Source: an uncultured Bacteroidota bacterium | GTDB taxonomy: Bacteria; Bacteroidota; Bacteroidia; JABEUT01 | Length of the DNA: 52,431 bases | Direction of reading: 5' to 3' | NCBI GenBank assembly: GCA_903863935.1 | Contig: CAIPDV010000060.1 | Span: 1 to 52,431, forward strand | Shown here: in pieces, positions 34,554-42,605 of the stretch | How the letters are laid out: the number at the start of each line of letters is the position of its first letter | Position numbering within the stretch: the first letter of the stretch is position 1 | Made by a program: the position numbers and the translations under genes | Notes under the pieces: model-generated | Told to the model about the DNA's origin: nothing | The model's database searches: none | The model's input: only the letters and a program-made list of their open reading frames with translations

Positions 34554-35903
34554 TTACTTTATAAGTTCTATCCTTTTTGTAGCTACGGTTTTGGCTCCTT
34601 GTATTTCAACAAAGTATATTCCGGTAGAATAACCTTGCAGGTTAACCTTTATAGAGATTGCTGAATTATCCGGATCAAGTTTTTGGTTATAGATCTCTTT
34701 GCCACACAGGTCGAACACTTTAAAAGTAGAATAACCTCCGCCTTTTATATCCGCCGTAAAGTTTCCTGACGAAGGAATAGGGTAGAGGGTAACTCCACTG
34801 TGGGATGTAATAGCATTAATTGCGGCCGGTGTGCCAACCCTGCGGATCTTATTTCCGTTAATATCGGCAATAAAAAGATTGCTGTTGGCATCATATAACA
34901 CATCAAATGGTTTATTTATTTCAGCTGCGCTGGCTGGTCCTCCATCTCCCCATTCGCCTGCAACACCGTTACCTACAAAGGTATTGATGATACCGGAGGT
35001 ATTTATTAAACGAAGGCGGTTATTACCGCGGTCGGAAAGGCACATGTTACCTGCCGCATCAAAGGTGAGTGAGGTTGGAAAGCTTAATTCAGCCGCAGTT
35101 GCCTGTCCGCCGTCTCCATAAAAACCTTGAACTCCGTTGCCTACAGCGGTGCTTATGGTTCCGGAGGTATTAATTTCACGTACTATATTGTAGGTTCCGT
35201 CAATCATGAATAGATTGCCTGAGGCATCGAATTTAACCTGGTAAGGCAAACCGATTTCAGCGGCTGAGGCTGGTCCGCCGTCTCCTGTATACCCGGTAGC
35301 TCCATTACCGGTAAGGGTTGTAATGATGCCTGTAGTGGTATCAATCTTCCGTATGGCATAGTTGAGCCAGTCACTAATATAAAGGTTACCATGGGTGTCA
35401 AAAGTTACCGAACGTGGTAAATGAAATTCGGCTGCCGAAGCAGGTCCGCCATCGCCACTATATCCTGATACGTGATTACCATAAACGGTAGTAATAATGC
35501 CCGAGGTATTTATTTTACGTATAACATTATTACTCTCATCGGCAATATACATATTTCCATTACCGTCGAATATTATTCCATCCGGGCCTGATATTTCTGC
35601 TGCGGTAGCCTGTCCGCCATCACCACTGTATGCAAACACACCGGCAATTCCCGCAATGGTTGTAATAATTCCGGCGTTGTCTATCTTGCGGATCACGGAG
35701 TTATTTCCTTCTCCTTCATAAATGTTTCCGGCGGCATCCATGGCCAAAACCATGGGCTGGTTGAGTTCGGCAGCGGTAGCCTGGCCTCCGTCGCCGCTAA
35801 ATCCCAATGTATCGATACCGGCATAGGTAGATATGGTTTGGGCTTTGGCTCCAATACCAAAAAGCATAGCGAACAACGTAATTTTGTAAATGTTTCTTTT
35901 CAT
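34554..35903 (-). CDS. secreted NHL-repeat protein with T9SS sorting domain
   Basis: A 449-residue cargo protein: signal peptide (MKRNIYKITLFAMLFGIGAK), six NHL-type repeats each with a GDGGxAxxAEx segment and a (G)N(L/M)YIADxxNNxIRKI segment, then a sorting domain (LYPIPSSGNFTADIKG... GIYFVEIQGAKTVATKRIEL). Six repeats fit a complete six-bladed beta-propeller, the usual NHL fold, which binds proteins, nucleic acid or glycans. It is a clear relative of the two NHL genes at 49247 and 50743, although on the other strand and 14 kb away. Terminator seen downstream. Confidence 0.9.
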   Translation of the reverse strand: MKRNIYKITLFAMLFGIGAKAQTISTYAGIDTLGFSGDGGQATAAELNQPMVLAMDAAGNIYEGEGNNSVIRKIDNAGIITTIAGIAGVFAYSGDGGQATAAEISGPDGIIFDGNGNMYIADESNNVIRKINTSGIITTVYGNHVSGYSGDGGPASAAEFHLPRSVTFDTHGNLYISDWLNYAIRKIDTTTGIITTLTGNGATGYTGDGGPASAAEIGLPYQVKFDASGNLFMIDGTYNIVREINTSGTISTAVGNGVQGFYGDGGQATAAELSFPTSLTFDAAGNMCLSDRGNNRLRLINTSGIINTFVGNGVAGEWGDGGPASAAEINKPFDVLYDANSNLFIADINGNKIRRVGTPAAINAITSHSGVTLYPIPSSGNFTADIKGGGYSTFKVFDLCGKEIYNQKLDPDNSAISIKVNLQGYSTGIYFVEIQGAKTVATKRIELIK

Positions 35904-36071
35904 AGGTCGGGGTTTAAAAAGTTATTCTAAGGCGTAAAAATTACGGTAAAGATAAACCAAAGATTTTATTAGTACTAGTGACATACGTAACATTTATATG
36001 CAGGTAGCCTTAGCAGCCCTTCTATCCGCGTGATTTTACCGGTAATAGAAAAGCACTGGTAAGGTTCCGGT

Positions 36072-36320
36072 TCAGTCGCCTGTCGGCTGAATGGCACTGG
36101 TTTCTACCATCAGCATCACCGTCTTTTTGGGTGCACGTGGCCTGTGCATTACACCTTTGGTAATAGTTGTGCCCTGCCCGGGATTTAATTCAATGGTCTG
36201 GTCCTCCAGATCTATTAAGAGTTGCCCTTCCAGCACAAAAAAGAATTCATCGTCGTTATCATGCTTATGCCAATGGTATTCCCCCTCTACAATTCCTACA
36301 CGCACAACGCTGTCGTTCAC
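36072..36320 (-). pseudogene. cupin-domain protein lacking its N-terminus
   Basis: Codes for 82 residues of a small single-cupin protein: GEYHWHKHDNDDEFFFVLEG carries the metal-binding histidines and glutamate of cupin motif 1, and PGQGTTITKGVMHRP motif 2. Relatives are normally 110-120 residues and have about 30 residues (ending in ...GELND/EAND) before this point. Here only a GTG at 36318 is available; the frame upstream (ANTK) meets TAG at once, and the 85-bp repeat at 36335-36422 begins there. The repeat thus appears to have replaced the 5' end. The metal-binding core is complete, so some function cannot be excluded. Confidence 0.7.
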
Positions 36321-36334
36321 TTTGGTATTGGCCT

Positions 36335-36422
36335 AATCTTTTTTATCAGGGCGTAAATACACGGGCTTTCCGTTCCAAGTCCTCGCAAAGCCTGCGGGCT
36401 TTCCACTCCAATCCCGCGCAGC
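36335..36422 (-). repeat. 85-bp dispersed repeat, copy 1
   Basis: Shares AATCTTTTTTATCAGGGCGT, the TTTCCGTTCCAAGTCCTCGC block and GCAATCC/CCAATCC ends with the reverse complement of 45120-45228. It directly abuts the truncated cupin gene. No transposase; probably a non-autonomous or REP-like element. Confidence 0.85.
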
Positions 36423-36505
36423 TCCTTCCCGCATCTTTTCACCCGGTTCCATAAGGTTTGGAGCTTTTGAGTGATAGAACAAATATAATGAACTATCTTT
36501 GACTA

Positions 36506-36664
36506 ATGAAAAAGTCCAAGTCCATACGAAGAACCATACGCGCCGCAAAGTACCAGGAGAAACTTATTAAAAGTGCCACCTTTTCCGATATGGTTAAAGC
36601 ATCAGTAGAAGCCGGAAGAAAAAAGGCGAAGAAGTTGGCGAAGAAGAAATCCAATGAGAAGTAG
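36506..36664 (+). CDS. small basic protein of 52 residues, unrecognised
   Basis: Open frame MKKSKSIRRTIRAAKYQEKL then IKSATFSDMVKASVEAGRKK and a lysine-rich end (KAKKLAKKKSNEK). It is highly basic and predicted helical, like small nucleoid- or ribosome-associated proteins. It is preceded by TATCTTTG (36494-36501), an exact -7 box, only four bases before the ATG, which would give a nearly leaderless message. It converges tail-to-tail with the RloB gene with 4 bases between. The clean coding pattern and promoter argue that it is real; function unknown. Confidence 0.5.
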   Translation: MKKSKSIRRTIRAAKYQEKLIKSATFSDMVKASVEAGRKKAKKLAKKKSNEK

Positions 36665-36668
36665 AGGT

Positions 36669-37280
36669 TTATAGGGAAAGAAGTTTTTCTACGAGTATAC
36701 CGACATCGGTGTAAGGGTTATGTTCCCAAATGTTACCCTGGCCTGTTTGATTGCAATGGGCTATAATTTTCTTCCCGTTATCAATAGCAATGTTGATATT
36801 TGGTTTTAGCAGTTCTTCATAATAATCGACATCCTTTTCATAATTCGGAATATGGGTTTTAAGTTTGGCAATAACACTGTCACAATCATGAAATGGGCGT
36901 GCCGAATATTCAAAGTGAAGTAATAACCAGAATTCAAAGCAGGTGCTGGAAAAAGCGATTTTTATATTCGTGGCATTTGCCCTGGTAAATGCCTCGTGGT
37001 GTTTTGTGTAATTGTCTCTATCAACAACCACCCAAACTTCATTATAAGCGTTTCTTTCACGTATAGCTTCGTGTTTTAAGGATATGGCTTCCTCAACCAA
37101 TTCTTTTGCCGTGTTCTTTTTTGTTTTGTGCAATTCTATTCTCAATCCTGAAAGTTTGTTGACCTTCATTTTATCAGCCTTAATAGCCTTAAAATAAATA
37201 GGCTCCGTTCTTTCTCCTTCACAAAGAATCAGGATTCTGTCAGGAATCTTTAAAGTACTTCTTTTATGGCGATAGGTCAT
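36669..37280 (-). CDS. rloB: RloB-like Toprim-type protein
   Basis: A 203-residue protein of the RloB family: the N-terminal ILILCEGERTEPIYFKAIKA (acidic Glu21/Glu23/Glu26) and VWVVVDRDNYTKHHEAF (Asp87, Asp89) are the Toprim-like acidic sites expected of a metal-dependent nuclease, followed by IAFSSTCFEFWLLLHFEYSA, the most diagnostic RloB phrase. It is the second gene of a two-gene operon and overlaps the ATPase gene by four bases (ATGA). Together they have the layout of ATPase-plus-Toprim defence systems (RloAB, AbiL-like, PARIS-like), in which the ATPase senses phage and the nuclease kills the host or phage. Defence role is inferred. Confidence 0.85.
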   Translation of the reverse strand: MTYRHKRSTLKIPDRILILCEGERTEPIYFKAIKADKMKVNKLSGLRIELHKTKKNTAKELVEEAISLKHEAIRERNAYNEVWVVVDRDNYTKHHEAFTRANATNIKIAFSSTCFEFWLLLHFEYSARPFHDCDSVIAKLKTHIPNYEKDVDYYEELLKPNINIAIDNGKKIIAHCNQTGQGNIWEHNPYTDVGILVEKLLSL

Positions 37281-38545
37281 TTAGAATGTAATTTATAATC
37301 CTGAATATTTGGCACAGCCCCAAACCGTCCTGTTAAATACCACCTGTCAAACGGGATATCCCAACGTACTTCTTTTTTGTCAAAATCACCCAATGAGTAT
37401 AATTGAGTCATGCCTTTTTCATTTTTAGAAGTAAACCAAACCTGGTCCCTTCTAAAGTTTTCCTTAGTCAGAAGAGTCGCATCATGGGTGGTGAAAATCA
37501 ATTGAGCATTTTTAGGATTAGTTTTTTTATTATGGAAGAGGTCTATAATGAATTTACTGAGGTGGGGGTGGAGGCTGTTATTTATTTCGTCGAAAATGAG
37601 GGTTTCACCATTATCTAAAATATCAAGAATTACCCCGGTAAGTTCAAATAATTTTTGGGTGCCTTCTGATTCTTCAGCTAATGGCCATGTTACTGATAAA
37701 GAAGATTCATTATCAAAATAGGTATGCATTACCTCTATATCGTAGTAATCACCAATGCTGAATAATGCACCATTGTCCTCATATTTTTTTACTTTAAAGT
37801 TTTCAATTCCAGTATCTGCTGAACGTAAAATATCAATTACTCTCTTGGTAAAGCTATCATTTTCATTGATTTTTTTAGCCGTATAAAATTTCGCTTCATA
37901 ATATTCGTGAGAGTAATATGTAGTGCCTTTTATTTCATCAGTAAGATTAATATGATGCGAAAAATAAGTGTAAATTATTTGCAACTGTTGGTAGTTACTG
38001 TTAGCTGCTTTTGATAACAAGAGGTTGTTTTTTAACAATTGTTCTTCCAAAACTTTTTTCTCTCCTTTGAAAGAACTACTGAATTGAATTTTTTCCCCCT
38101 TCTTTCTGATAAATAATTTCGTCTCTTTCCTGCTTGTAAATATAGAAAGGTACTCTTCTAAAACTTCCTTTACGGTTGCTTTAAAGCCATAAATATACCT
38201 TATCCCATCTTGTGCAATAAAATCCATTTCAAAACAACTAGGTTCTTTAGGGGCATCTTTTAATAGGCGAAAAGGTTGATAATCCAACTCTTCACCGAAC
38301 TTATTATCCGTAGAATTTACAACTGAATTCTTAAAGAAATGGAGAGCCTTCAACACATTTGATTTCCCCGAAGCATTTGCCCCATAAATAACCGCAGATT
38401 TTAAAAGCGGTATATTCGGGTAGTTCTCGTGATAAAAAATATTATCCAGTGTAGCTTCTTTTCCGGTTAGTTTGGCAGCCATCATGCTTAAGGTTACCTT
38501 ATCATAAATGGAGCGGAAATTTTGTACTGAAAACTCAATAATCAT
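37277..38545 (-). CDS. rloA: RloA-like AAA ATPase (AAA_15/21 type)
   Basis: A 422-residue SMC/ABC-like ATPase. N-terminal IIEFSVQNFRSIYDKVTLSM is the typical start of the AAA_15 family; Walker A is GANASGKS (55-62); Walker B is ETLIFDEINNSLHP (Asp319, Glu320); the switch histidine is His354 in LIFTTHD. Between them lies a helical insertion, as in OLD/RloA proteins. It forms an operon with rloB (4-base overlap). An exact TATATTTG -7 box is found 21 bases upstream. The pair is flanked by repeats on both sides, suggesting acquisition as an islet. Related ATPases act in abortive infection. Confidence 0.87.
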   Translation of the reverse strand: MIIEFSVQNFRSIYDKVTLSMMAAKLTGKEATLDNIFYHENYPNIPLLKSAVIYGANASGKSNVLKALHFFKNSVVNSTDNKFGEELDYQPFRLLKDAPKEPSCFEMDFIAQDGIRYIYGFKATVKEVLEEYLSIFTSRKETKLFIRKKGEKIQFSSSFKGEKKVLEEQLLKNNLLLSKAANSNYQQLQIIYTYFSHHINLTDEIKGTTYYSHEYYEAKFYTAKKINENDSFTKRVIDILRSADTGIENFKVKKYEDNGALFSIGDYYDIEVMHTYFDNESSLSVTWPLAEESEGTQKLFELTGVILDILDNGETLIFDEINNSLHPHLSKFIIDLFHNKKTNPKNAQLIFTTHDATLLTKENFRRDQVWFTSKNEKGMTQLYSLGDFDKKEVRWDIPFDRWYLTGRFGAVPNIQDYKLHSK

Positions 38546-38565
38546 GGCTATTTATAATTAGAGTG

Positions 38566-38573
38566 CAAATATA
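38566..38573 (-). promoter_or_regulatory. -7 box TATATTTG (minus strand) of rloAB
   Basis: Exact TAnnTTTG on the minus strand, 21 bases before the ATG at 38545. A TTTTTTG lies about 24 bases further upstream, a little far for the -33 box. Confidence 0.55.
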
Positions 38574-38660
38574 AGTATAAAAAATGTAGAAAACATGCAA
38601 AAAATGGCTTTATGTAGCGTTAAATTGCTTTTGACCTAAAGTTCATCGCTTTAAAAATGC

Positions 38661-39050
38661 CACTAATTCGGTCCCACTAACTAGTGTCTTTTGGTTATTG
38701 CTAGCAATGATTCCTGTCCTGACCGAAGTGTCATCCATTTCTGCTTTTCACTTTTCACTTATTTCCCGGTCAATGACTTTTTAAAAAAACGTTTTTTCAG
38801 GCAGTATCTTTGCATCGACCGCCAAAGCTTTAGCGACAGGTTATATAATATGAATCAAAAAACAAGCATCCGTCAATCATTTTTATATGCGCTATTTTCA
38901 TTGCTCTATTGCTTGGCATTGCAAAAAGCAATGAGGTTATTTCACAATACACAGAAAACCAGTACTTTTGTAAAATTGCGATTTCAAAATTTCATTGCTA
39001 ATCCATTGCAATTCTATTGCAAACTCATTGCAATTTCATTGCTCTTTTCA
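38661..39050 (+). repeat. ATTGC-array repeat element, copy A
   Basis: First of two inverted copies (other 46153-46527). In order: hairpin remnant CACTA...TAGTG followed by TCTTTT; palindrome ATTGCTAGCAAT (38697-38708); conserved GGTCAATGACTTTTTAA; -7 box TATCTTTG (38805-38812); GCATCGACC and CCAAAGCTTTAGCGAC; ATGAATCAAAAA at 38850; ATTGCAAAAAGCAAT (38918-38932); and five ATTGC words at 38994, 39005, 39016, 39027 and 39038, all 11 bases apart. The open frame starting at 38850 has no stop before it enters the PaaY-like gene antisense, so coding is doubtful. Its end touches the 3' end of that gene. Confidence 0.85.
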
Positions 39051-39053
39051 GGT

Positions 39054-39653
39054 CTATTCGCCTGCTTTCTTTTGCCCCCAGGTGCTGAAATAACTCACTT
39101 GTTTCTTCCGGAATTTAGGTACAGATCGCAACGGTTCACATTCTTTAAGCGTATCCTGAAGTTCTTTCGGCAGGGTCTGGTAAATTTTGGTGCCTTGTTT
39201 TTTCCACGCTTTCATTTCTTCGCTCACTTCTTTAATAATGCGTGCCGGAGTTCCCACCGCAAGCATCCCCGGAGGGATTATCATATCTTCCGGTACAAAA
39301 CACAAAGAGCCTATTATACTGCCTTCGCCAATATCGGCGCGGTCCATGATTACGGAGTTCATTCCAATGAGCACATCTTTACCAATGTGGGCCCCATGAA
39401 TGATAGCACCATGGCCGATGTGGGCGTTCTCTTCCAGAATAACCGTTACACCCGGAAACATGTGGATGGTGCAGTTTTCCTGAACATTGCCACCGTCTTT
39501 AATTATTATTTCGCCAAAGTCGCCACGGATGGCGGCACCGGGGCCAATATATACATCCTTGCCAATAATTACATTGCCTGTAACGCTTGCCAGCGGATGC
39601 ACAAAGCTTGACTTATGCACTACAGGTTTAAAGCCATTAAATTCGAAAATCAT
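39054..39653 (-). CDS. paaY: PaaY-like hexapeptide-repeat thioesterase / gamma-carbonic anhydrase family protein
   Basis: A 199-residue left-handed beta-helix protein. Metal-binding histidines are His64 (NCTIHMF), His81 (HIGHG) and His86 (IIHGAHI), as in gamma-class carbonic anhydrases. The C-terminal helix KAWKKQGTKIYQTLPKEL followed by CEPLRSVPKF is the mark of PaaY, the phenylacetate-pathway thioesterase of the same fold that clears dead-end CoA esters. A PaaJ-like thiolase on the same strand at 42943 supports this reading over a generic carbonic anhydrase. Its 3' end abuts repeat copy A. Confidence 0.82.
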   Translation of the reverse strand: MIFEFNGFKPVVHKSSFVHPLASVTGNVIIGKDVYIGPGAAIRGDFGEIIIKDGGNVQENCTIHMFPGVTVILEENAHIGHGAIIHGAHIGKDVLIGMNSVIMDRADIGEGSIIGSLCFVPEDMIIPPGMLAVGTPARIIKEVSEEMKAWKKQGTKIYQTLPKELQDTLKECEPLRSVPKFRKKQVSYFSTWGQKKAGE

Positions 39654-39716
39654 AGTGAGAGAATAGTGATTAGTGGGCGGTGATTAATGAATAGGAATCA
39701 AAACCGAACGTGAGAT

Positions 39717-39784
39717 TGTCATCCTGACAAAGGAAGGATCTGTCTTAAAAAACAGATTCTTCGTTTCACTCAGAATGACAAAGT
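39717..39784. repeat. second copy of the GTCATCC / GGATGAC-type inverted repeat
   Basis: Diverged copy of 28518-28583 (GTCATCCTGACAAAGGAAGG ... ACAGATTCTTCGTTTCACTC ... AGAATGACAAAGTC), lying downstream of the YdeI/DUF1801 gene, so it may serve as terminator. Confidence 0.65.
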
Positions 39785-39817
39785 CATGGGCAAAGCTTGA
39801 ATTAAGTAAAGCATTTT

Positions 39818-40438
39818 TCATTTCCTGTGCTTGTTTTTCTTCTCGTATTTTTCGTTCAGTTTCCTGTTCTCCGCAATCATTTCAATCACCTTTTTAATCC
39901 GGCGTTCCTTGGTTTCGGTTTGCTTGGCATCGGAAATATATTCGGTATACTCGCGCTTATGCGATGGGGCAAGCTTTTCGAAATACATTTTAAGTCCGGT
40001 ATGCTTGTTAAGTGCGCGCTGCAACTCCTCCGGAATCTCGACAACTATTTTTTTCTTTTCAGGTTTAAGTCCTTGTTTATTCAATTCTGCAGCCTCTTTC
40101 AGGTACTCCATAATTTTTTCATCGTCAATTACCGACGATTCATAAAAATGTATGCTGCGGTTTCCCGTATTATCTTCACCATCATTAAAAAGTGCGTAAG
40201 GGTCTTCCATCAAGCTGCCTTTAAAGAACACCAGTTTCACATGCTTTTTGAAACCCCACACTCCACACACCATTCCGTTCACGTTAAAGTTGGGTCCCCA
40301 TTTCCAGTCTTCTTTCACTTCGGGCAAAGCCTTATGGATAAGGGCGCGCAGGTGTATGCAGAATTTTTTCTGAAAGCCTGTGAATTTTTCAAAGGCTTCA
40401 TCAATTTCTCTGGAGGCATTGGGATTGATTGTAGGCAC
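39818..40438 (-). CDS. DUF1801 / YdeI family protein
   Basis: A 206-residue soluble protein with two linked parts. Residues 1-110 are a DUF1801 domain (LRALIHKALPEVKEDWKWGP, CGVWGFKKHVKLVFFKGSLM). Residues of about 135-200 are the YdeI/OmdA-like 'bacteriocin-protection' helical region (VEIPEELQRALNKHTGLKMY, FEKLAPSHKREYTEYISDAK, KERRIKKVIEMIAENRKLNE). This fusion is common in Bacteroidota; YdeI has been tied to resistance to cationic peptides, but the biochemical role is open. The leader (40441-40480) carries AATTAG-type repeats with a TATCTTTA near-consensus -7 box behind them. Confidence 0.87.
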   Translation of the reverse strand: MPTINPNASREIDEAFEKFTGFQKKFCIHLRALIHKALPEVKEDWKWGPNFNVNGMVCGVWGFKKHVKLVFFKGSLMEDPYALFNDGEDNTGNRSIHFYESSVIDDEKIMEYLKEAAELNKQGLKPEKKKIVVEIPEELQRALNKHTGLKMYFEKLAPSHKREYTEYISDAKQTETKERRIKKVIEMIAENRKLNEKYEKKNKHRK

Positions 40439-40517
40439 GTATAATCAGGAATTAATTATTAGTAATTAGGAATGGTGATTGTAAAGATAAGTAATTAAGG
40501 AAATTTGGTTTTCTGAA

Positions 40518-40826
40518 CTATCCCACAAGTTGTAAGAAATTGTAAATTAAATACCCGAATTCAATTACTGTGACTAGTAGAAAGGCGATGCTCCAGCGTA
40601 TTGCTGGCTTCGTATCGATAATTTTTCCGATAAGGGAAAAGAACACAATTACCCATACTAATAAATGGAACCCAAATGTGAAGATTGCTGCTTTATCTAT
40701 AATACGTTCCAGTAAATTTGAAGTTATGTATATCCGCCAATAGTTGAAATCGAGAATAAATAATAGCTCAATTACAAACATTAAAATATAAAGTGTAGAG
40801 ATATGTTTATTGAGGAAGGGTTTCAT
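40518..40826 (-). CDS. small three-helix membrane protein, unrecognised
   Basis: 102 residues with hydrophobic helices near 10-30, 48-68 and 78-100. It ends with PAIRWSIAFLLVTVIEFGYL, resembling the C-terminus of the 41201 protein (GAFRWSIVMVVLHVIFVIVF), so the two are likely distant paralogs. It is the last gene of a minus-strand run of five membrane-protein genes. No family recognised. Confidence 0.6.
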   Translation of the reverse strand: MKPFLNKHISTLYILMFVIELLFILDFNYWRIYITSNLLERIIDKAAIFTFGFHLLVWVIVFFSLIGKIIDTKPAIRWSIAFLLVTVIEFGYLIYNFLQLVG

Positions 40827-40836
40827 TTAATTATTT

Positions 40837-41160
40837 TCATTGCCATAACATGGAGAACAACGTTGCAACATATACTAATACGATTAAGGAAGTTAAAATA
40901 TAAATTAGGGTAGCGACATAAAGATACCTGTTCTTTTTTATATGTTTTAACCGGAAGAATAAATGCCAACTTACAACAAACGCATAAAGCGGAATTATTA
41001 TAAATACCGAACCGCCTATTCTTACAATAAAATTGGGCAATGACGATTCAGAAACAAATAAAATCAAACCAATTAAATAGAGAACGAATCCAACAATAAT
41101 CAACCATTTGGTCTGGGCGTCTGTCTTTGCAGAAGGGATTTGATTACTTATTTGGTGCAT
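40837..41160 (-). CDS. small three-helix membrane protein, unrecognised
   Basis: 107 residues; soluble N-terminal 17 residues (MHQISNQIPSAKTDAQTKW), then helices near 19-36, 46-68 and 82-104 with a basic loop (RLKHIKKNRY) between the last two. Ten bases separate it from the next gene, suggesting one operon. No family recognised. Confidence 0.6.
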   Translation of the reverse strand: MHQISNQIPSAKTDAQTKWLIIVGFVLYLIGLILFVSESSLPNFIVRIGGSVFIIIPLYAFVVSWHLFFRLKHIKKNRYLYVATLIYILTSLIVLVYVATLFSMLWQ

Positions 41161-41200
41161 TGTAAGTTCGTATTGTCAATTACATTAAAGAAAGTTGTCA

Positions 41201-41512
41201 TCAGCACCAGCGCATATTAAAGAGAAATACTATTACAAAAATAACATGCAGCACAACCATTACTATGCTCCACCGGAATGCCCCTTTATCGCTAATGACG
41301 CTTGTAAATGCGAGCAGAAAAAATGTGATTATAGCGAGCAGAAATTCAATAGCCAAACCTGTTAGTCCAAGGACTTCGAGTACATCACTGATAAAATGAG
41401 GTACTGAATAGCTTGAGATAAAAGAAGAAAAGAAAATAAGTGAAAAGTTAAAAATAAATAATGCAAAAAATACTTTTACAATATATGTATTGATTACCTT
41501 TTTCATGGTCAC
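41201..41512 (-). CDS. small three-helix membrane protein, unrecognised
   Basis: 103 residues; helices near 10-32, 48-72 and 82-100. It overlaps the start of the following upstream gene product's stop by four bases (ATGA at 41509-41512), indicating translational coupling. Shares the A(F/I)RWSI turn before the last helix with the 40518 protein. No family recognised. Confidence 0.6.
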   Translation of the reverse strand: MTMKKVINTYIVKVFFALFIFNFSLIFFSSFISSYSVPHFISDVLEVLGLTGLAIEFLLAIITFFLLAFTSVISDKGAFRWSIVMVVLHVIFVIVFLFNMRWC

Positions 41513-41733
41513 ATTTTACTGAAACCCCACTCTGCAAGTCTTGCCATAACCATAAAAATAGTGGCCATAAGTAAGCAGCCGATTAATGTACCCAACAATC
41601 CGCCGGCCACTTCGGGATAATTGCCCATGTTCAATAAATGGCTGATATAATCACGCTGATAGATAAGCAACAACACGGTGATAACGGAGATATGAATCCA
41701 GTTTTTTGAAAAGAAGTTTTTTACTGTTTTCAT
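41509..41733 (-). CDS. small two-helix membrane protein, unrecognised
   Basis: 74 residues: MKTVKNFFSKNWIHISVITV begins the first helix; a second helix spans GGLLGTLIGCLLMATIFMVM. Coupled by a four-base overlap to the next gene and 13 bases from the one before. It belongs to the same operon-like run. No family recognised. Confidence 0.55.
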   Translation of the reverse strand: MKTVKNFFSKNWIHISVITVLLLIYQRDYISHLLNMGNYPEVAGGLLGTLIGCLLMATIFMVMARLAEWGFSKM

Positions 41734-41746
41734 TTTGGTTGTGCCA

Positions 41747-42502
41747 CTAATCTTTCACATCATATTCCTTGCGGATAAGTGCCGTCAGTTTCAGGTTTAA
41801 TTTATATTGCTCGCTAATCCAAAAAGAATAATTATCACGAAGAATACTTCCGAAATCATCCATTTTATTTGCAAATGAAACCAGTTTAACGCTATCGTTA
41901 ATCATTAAGTAAGCCGAGGAATCGATTTTAATTATATCAAGTCCCGTCACTTTGTCGTACCCGGCAGTGTGTACGAATTTATGGTTGAAGATGTTGTAAC
42001 TATCTGCCGTGGCGTCTTTACCAACCTCTTTGCAATTTGTGCTAATCTGATCTATACTATTTTCTCCTTGCCAATAATCGGCAATTGATTTTGAAACTTC
42101 ACTATTACGGATTAATCTCATTCCGCCTGCCTTTAGCTGAGAAGACGTCTGATCGCTAAAGGTGGGGCCAACAAGTCTATCATAAAGACTAAATAATCGA
42201 TAGGCTCGTACTACATTTATTTTACCCGGAGTTTTATTCATTTCCTGTGATAAGGAATCTAGTCCATTACCAAGTAAACCAGCCCATTTTATTTCGTCTT
42301 TCAACATGGCGCTATCGCTGCGCAAGTCTGTCAGCATTGATTTTACATAATCTTTTTCTTTATCTCTGTCAGTTTCGGTTTCCCGGAATTTTTCAGCAAT
42401 AAAGCCCATCATTACTGCAAGGAAAATCATAATAAACTCCAAAAAATATTCTTTGAATTTTTTGGGCTTGTGTTTCAGGTTGGGGTGGTGGTGTACTTCC
42501 AT
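41747..42502 (-). CDS. single-pass membrane protein with histidine-rich start
   Basis: 251 residues starting MEVHHHPNLKHKPKKFKEYF, then one hydrophobic helix (LEFIMIFLAVMMGFIAEKFR, about 21-40) and a long, mostly helical, charged domain (ETETDRDKEKDYVKSMLTDL...). The N-terminal pattern of MEVHHHP-KPKKxKEY-helix is one I associate with many uncharacterised Bacteroidota proteins, usually encoded next to other small membrane proteins. The soluble part probably faces the periplasm. It is the first gene of the five-gene run. Function unknown. Confidence 0.7.
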   Translation of the reverse strand: MEVHHHPNLKHKPKKFKEYFLEFIMIFLAVMMGFIAEKFRETETDRDKEKDYVKSMLTDLRSDSAMLKDEIKWAGLLGNGLDSLSQEMNKTPGKINVVRAYRLFSLYDRLVGPTFSDQTSSQLKAGGMRLIRNSEVSKSIADYWQGENSIDQISTNCKEVGKDATADSYNIFNHKFVHTAGYDKVTGLDIIKIDSSAYLMINDSVKLVSFANKMDDFGSILRDNYSFWISEQYKLNLKLTALIRKEYDVKD

Positions 42503-42605
42503 ACGGGTTATTTTGAGATAAAAGTATTAAATTTTTTATGTTTTATTACCATTAAAATAAGAAACGAAGTATCTTAAAATTAAAAAAACCTTTATTGGAA
42601 ATTTC

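Noticed and set aside
36333-36548. 71-codon minus-strand frame upstream of the cupin
   Set aside because: Most of it is the translated 85-bp repeat (GKPAGFARTWNGKP); no protein family and no match with the expected cupin N-terminus.
38920-39050. Idea that the ATTGC array is a plasmid replication iteron set
   Set aside because: No replication initiator gene and the surrounding genes look chromosomal; spacing of 11 is half the usual iteron length. Kept as a binding array of unknown use.
38691-39611. 306-codon open frame on the plus strand
   Set aside because: It runs from the ATTGC repeat element into the antisense of the well-conserved PaaY-like gene; its downstream half is a histidine/phenylalanine-rich shadow. 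Only the repeat part is of interest.
39827-40444. 205-codon plus-strand frame opposite the YdeI/DUF1801 gene
   Set aside because: Antisense shadow; phenylalanine-rich and without family features.
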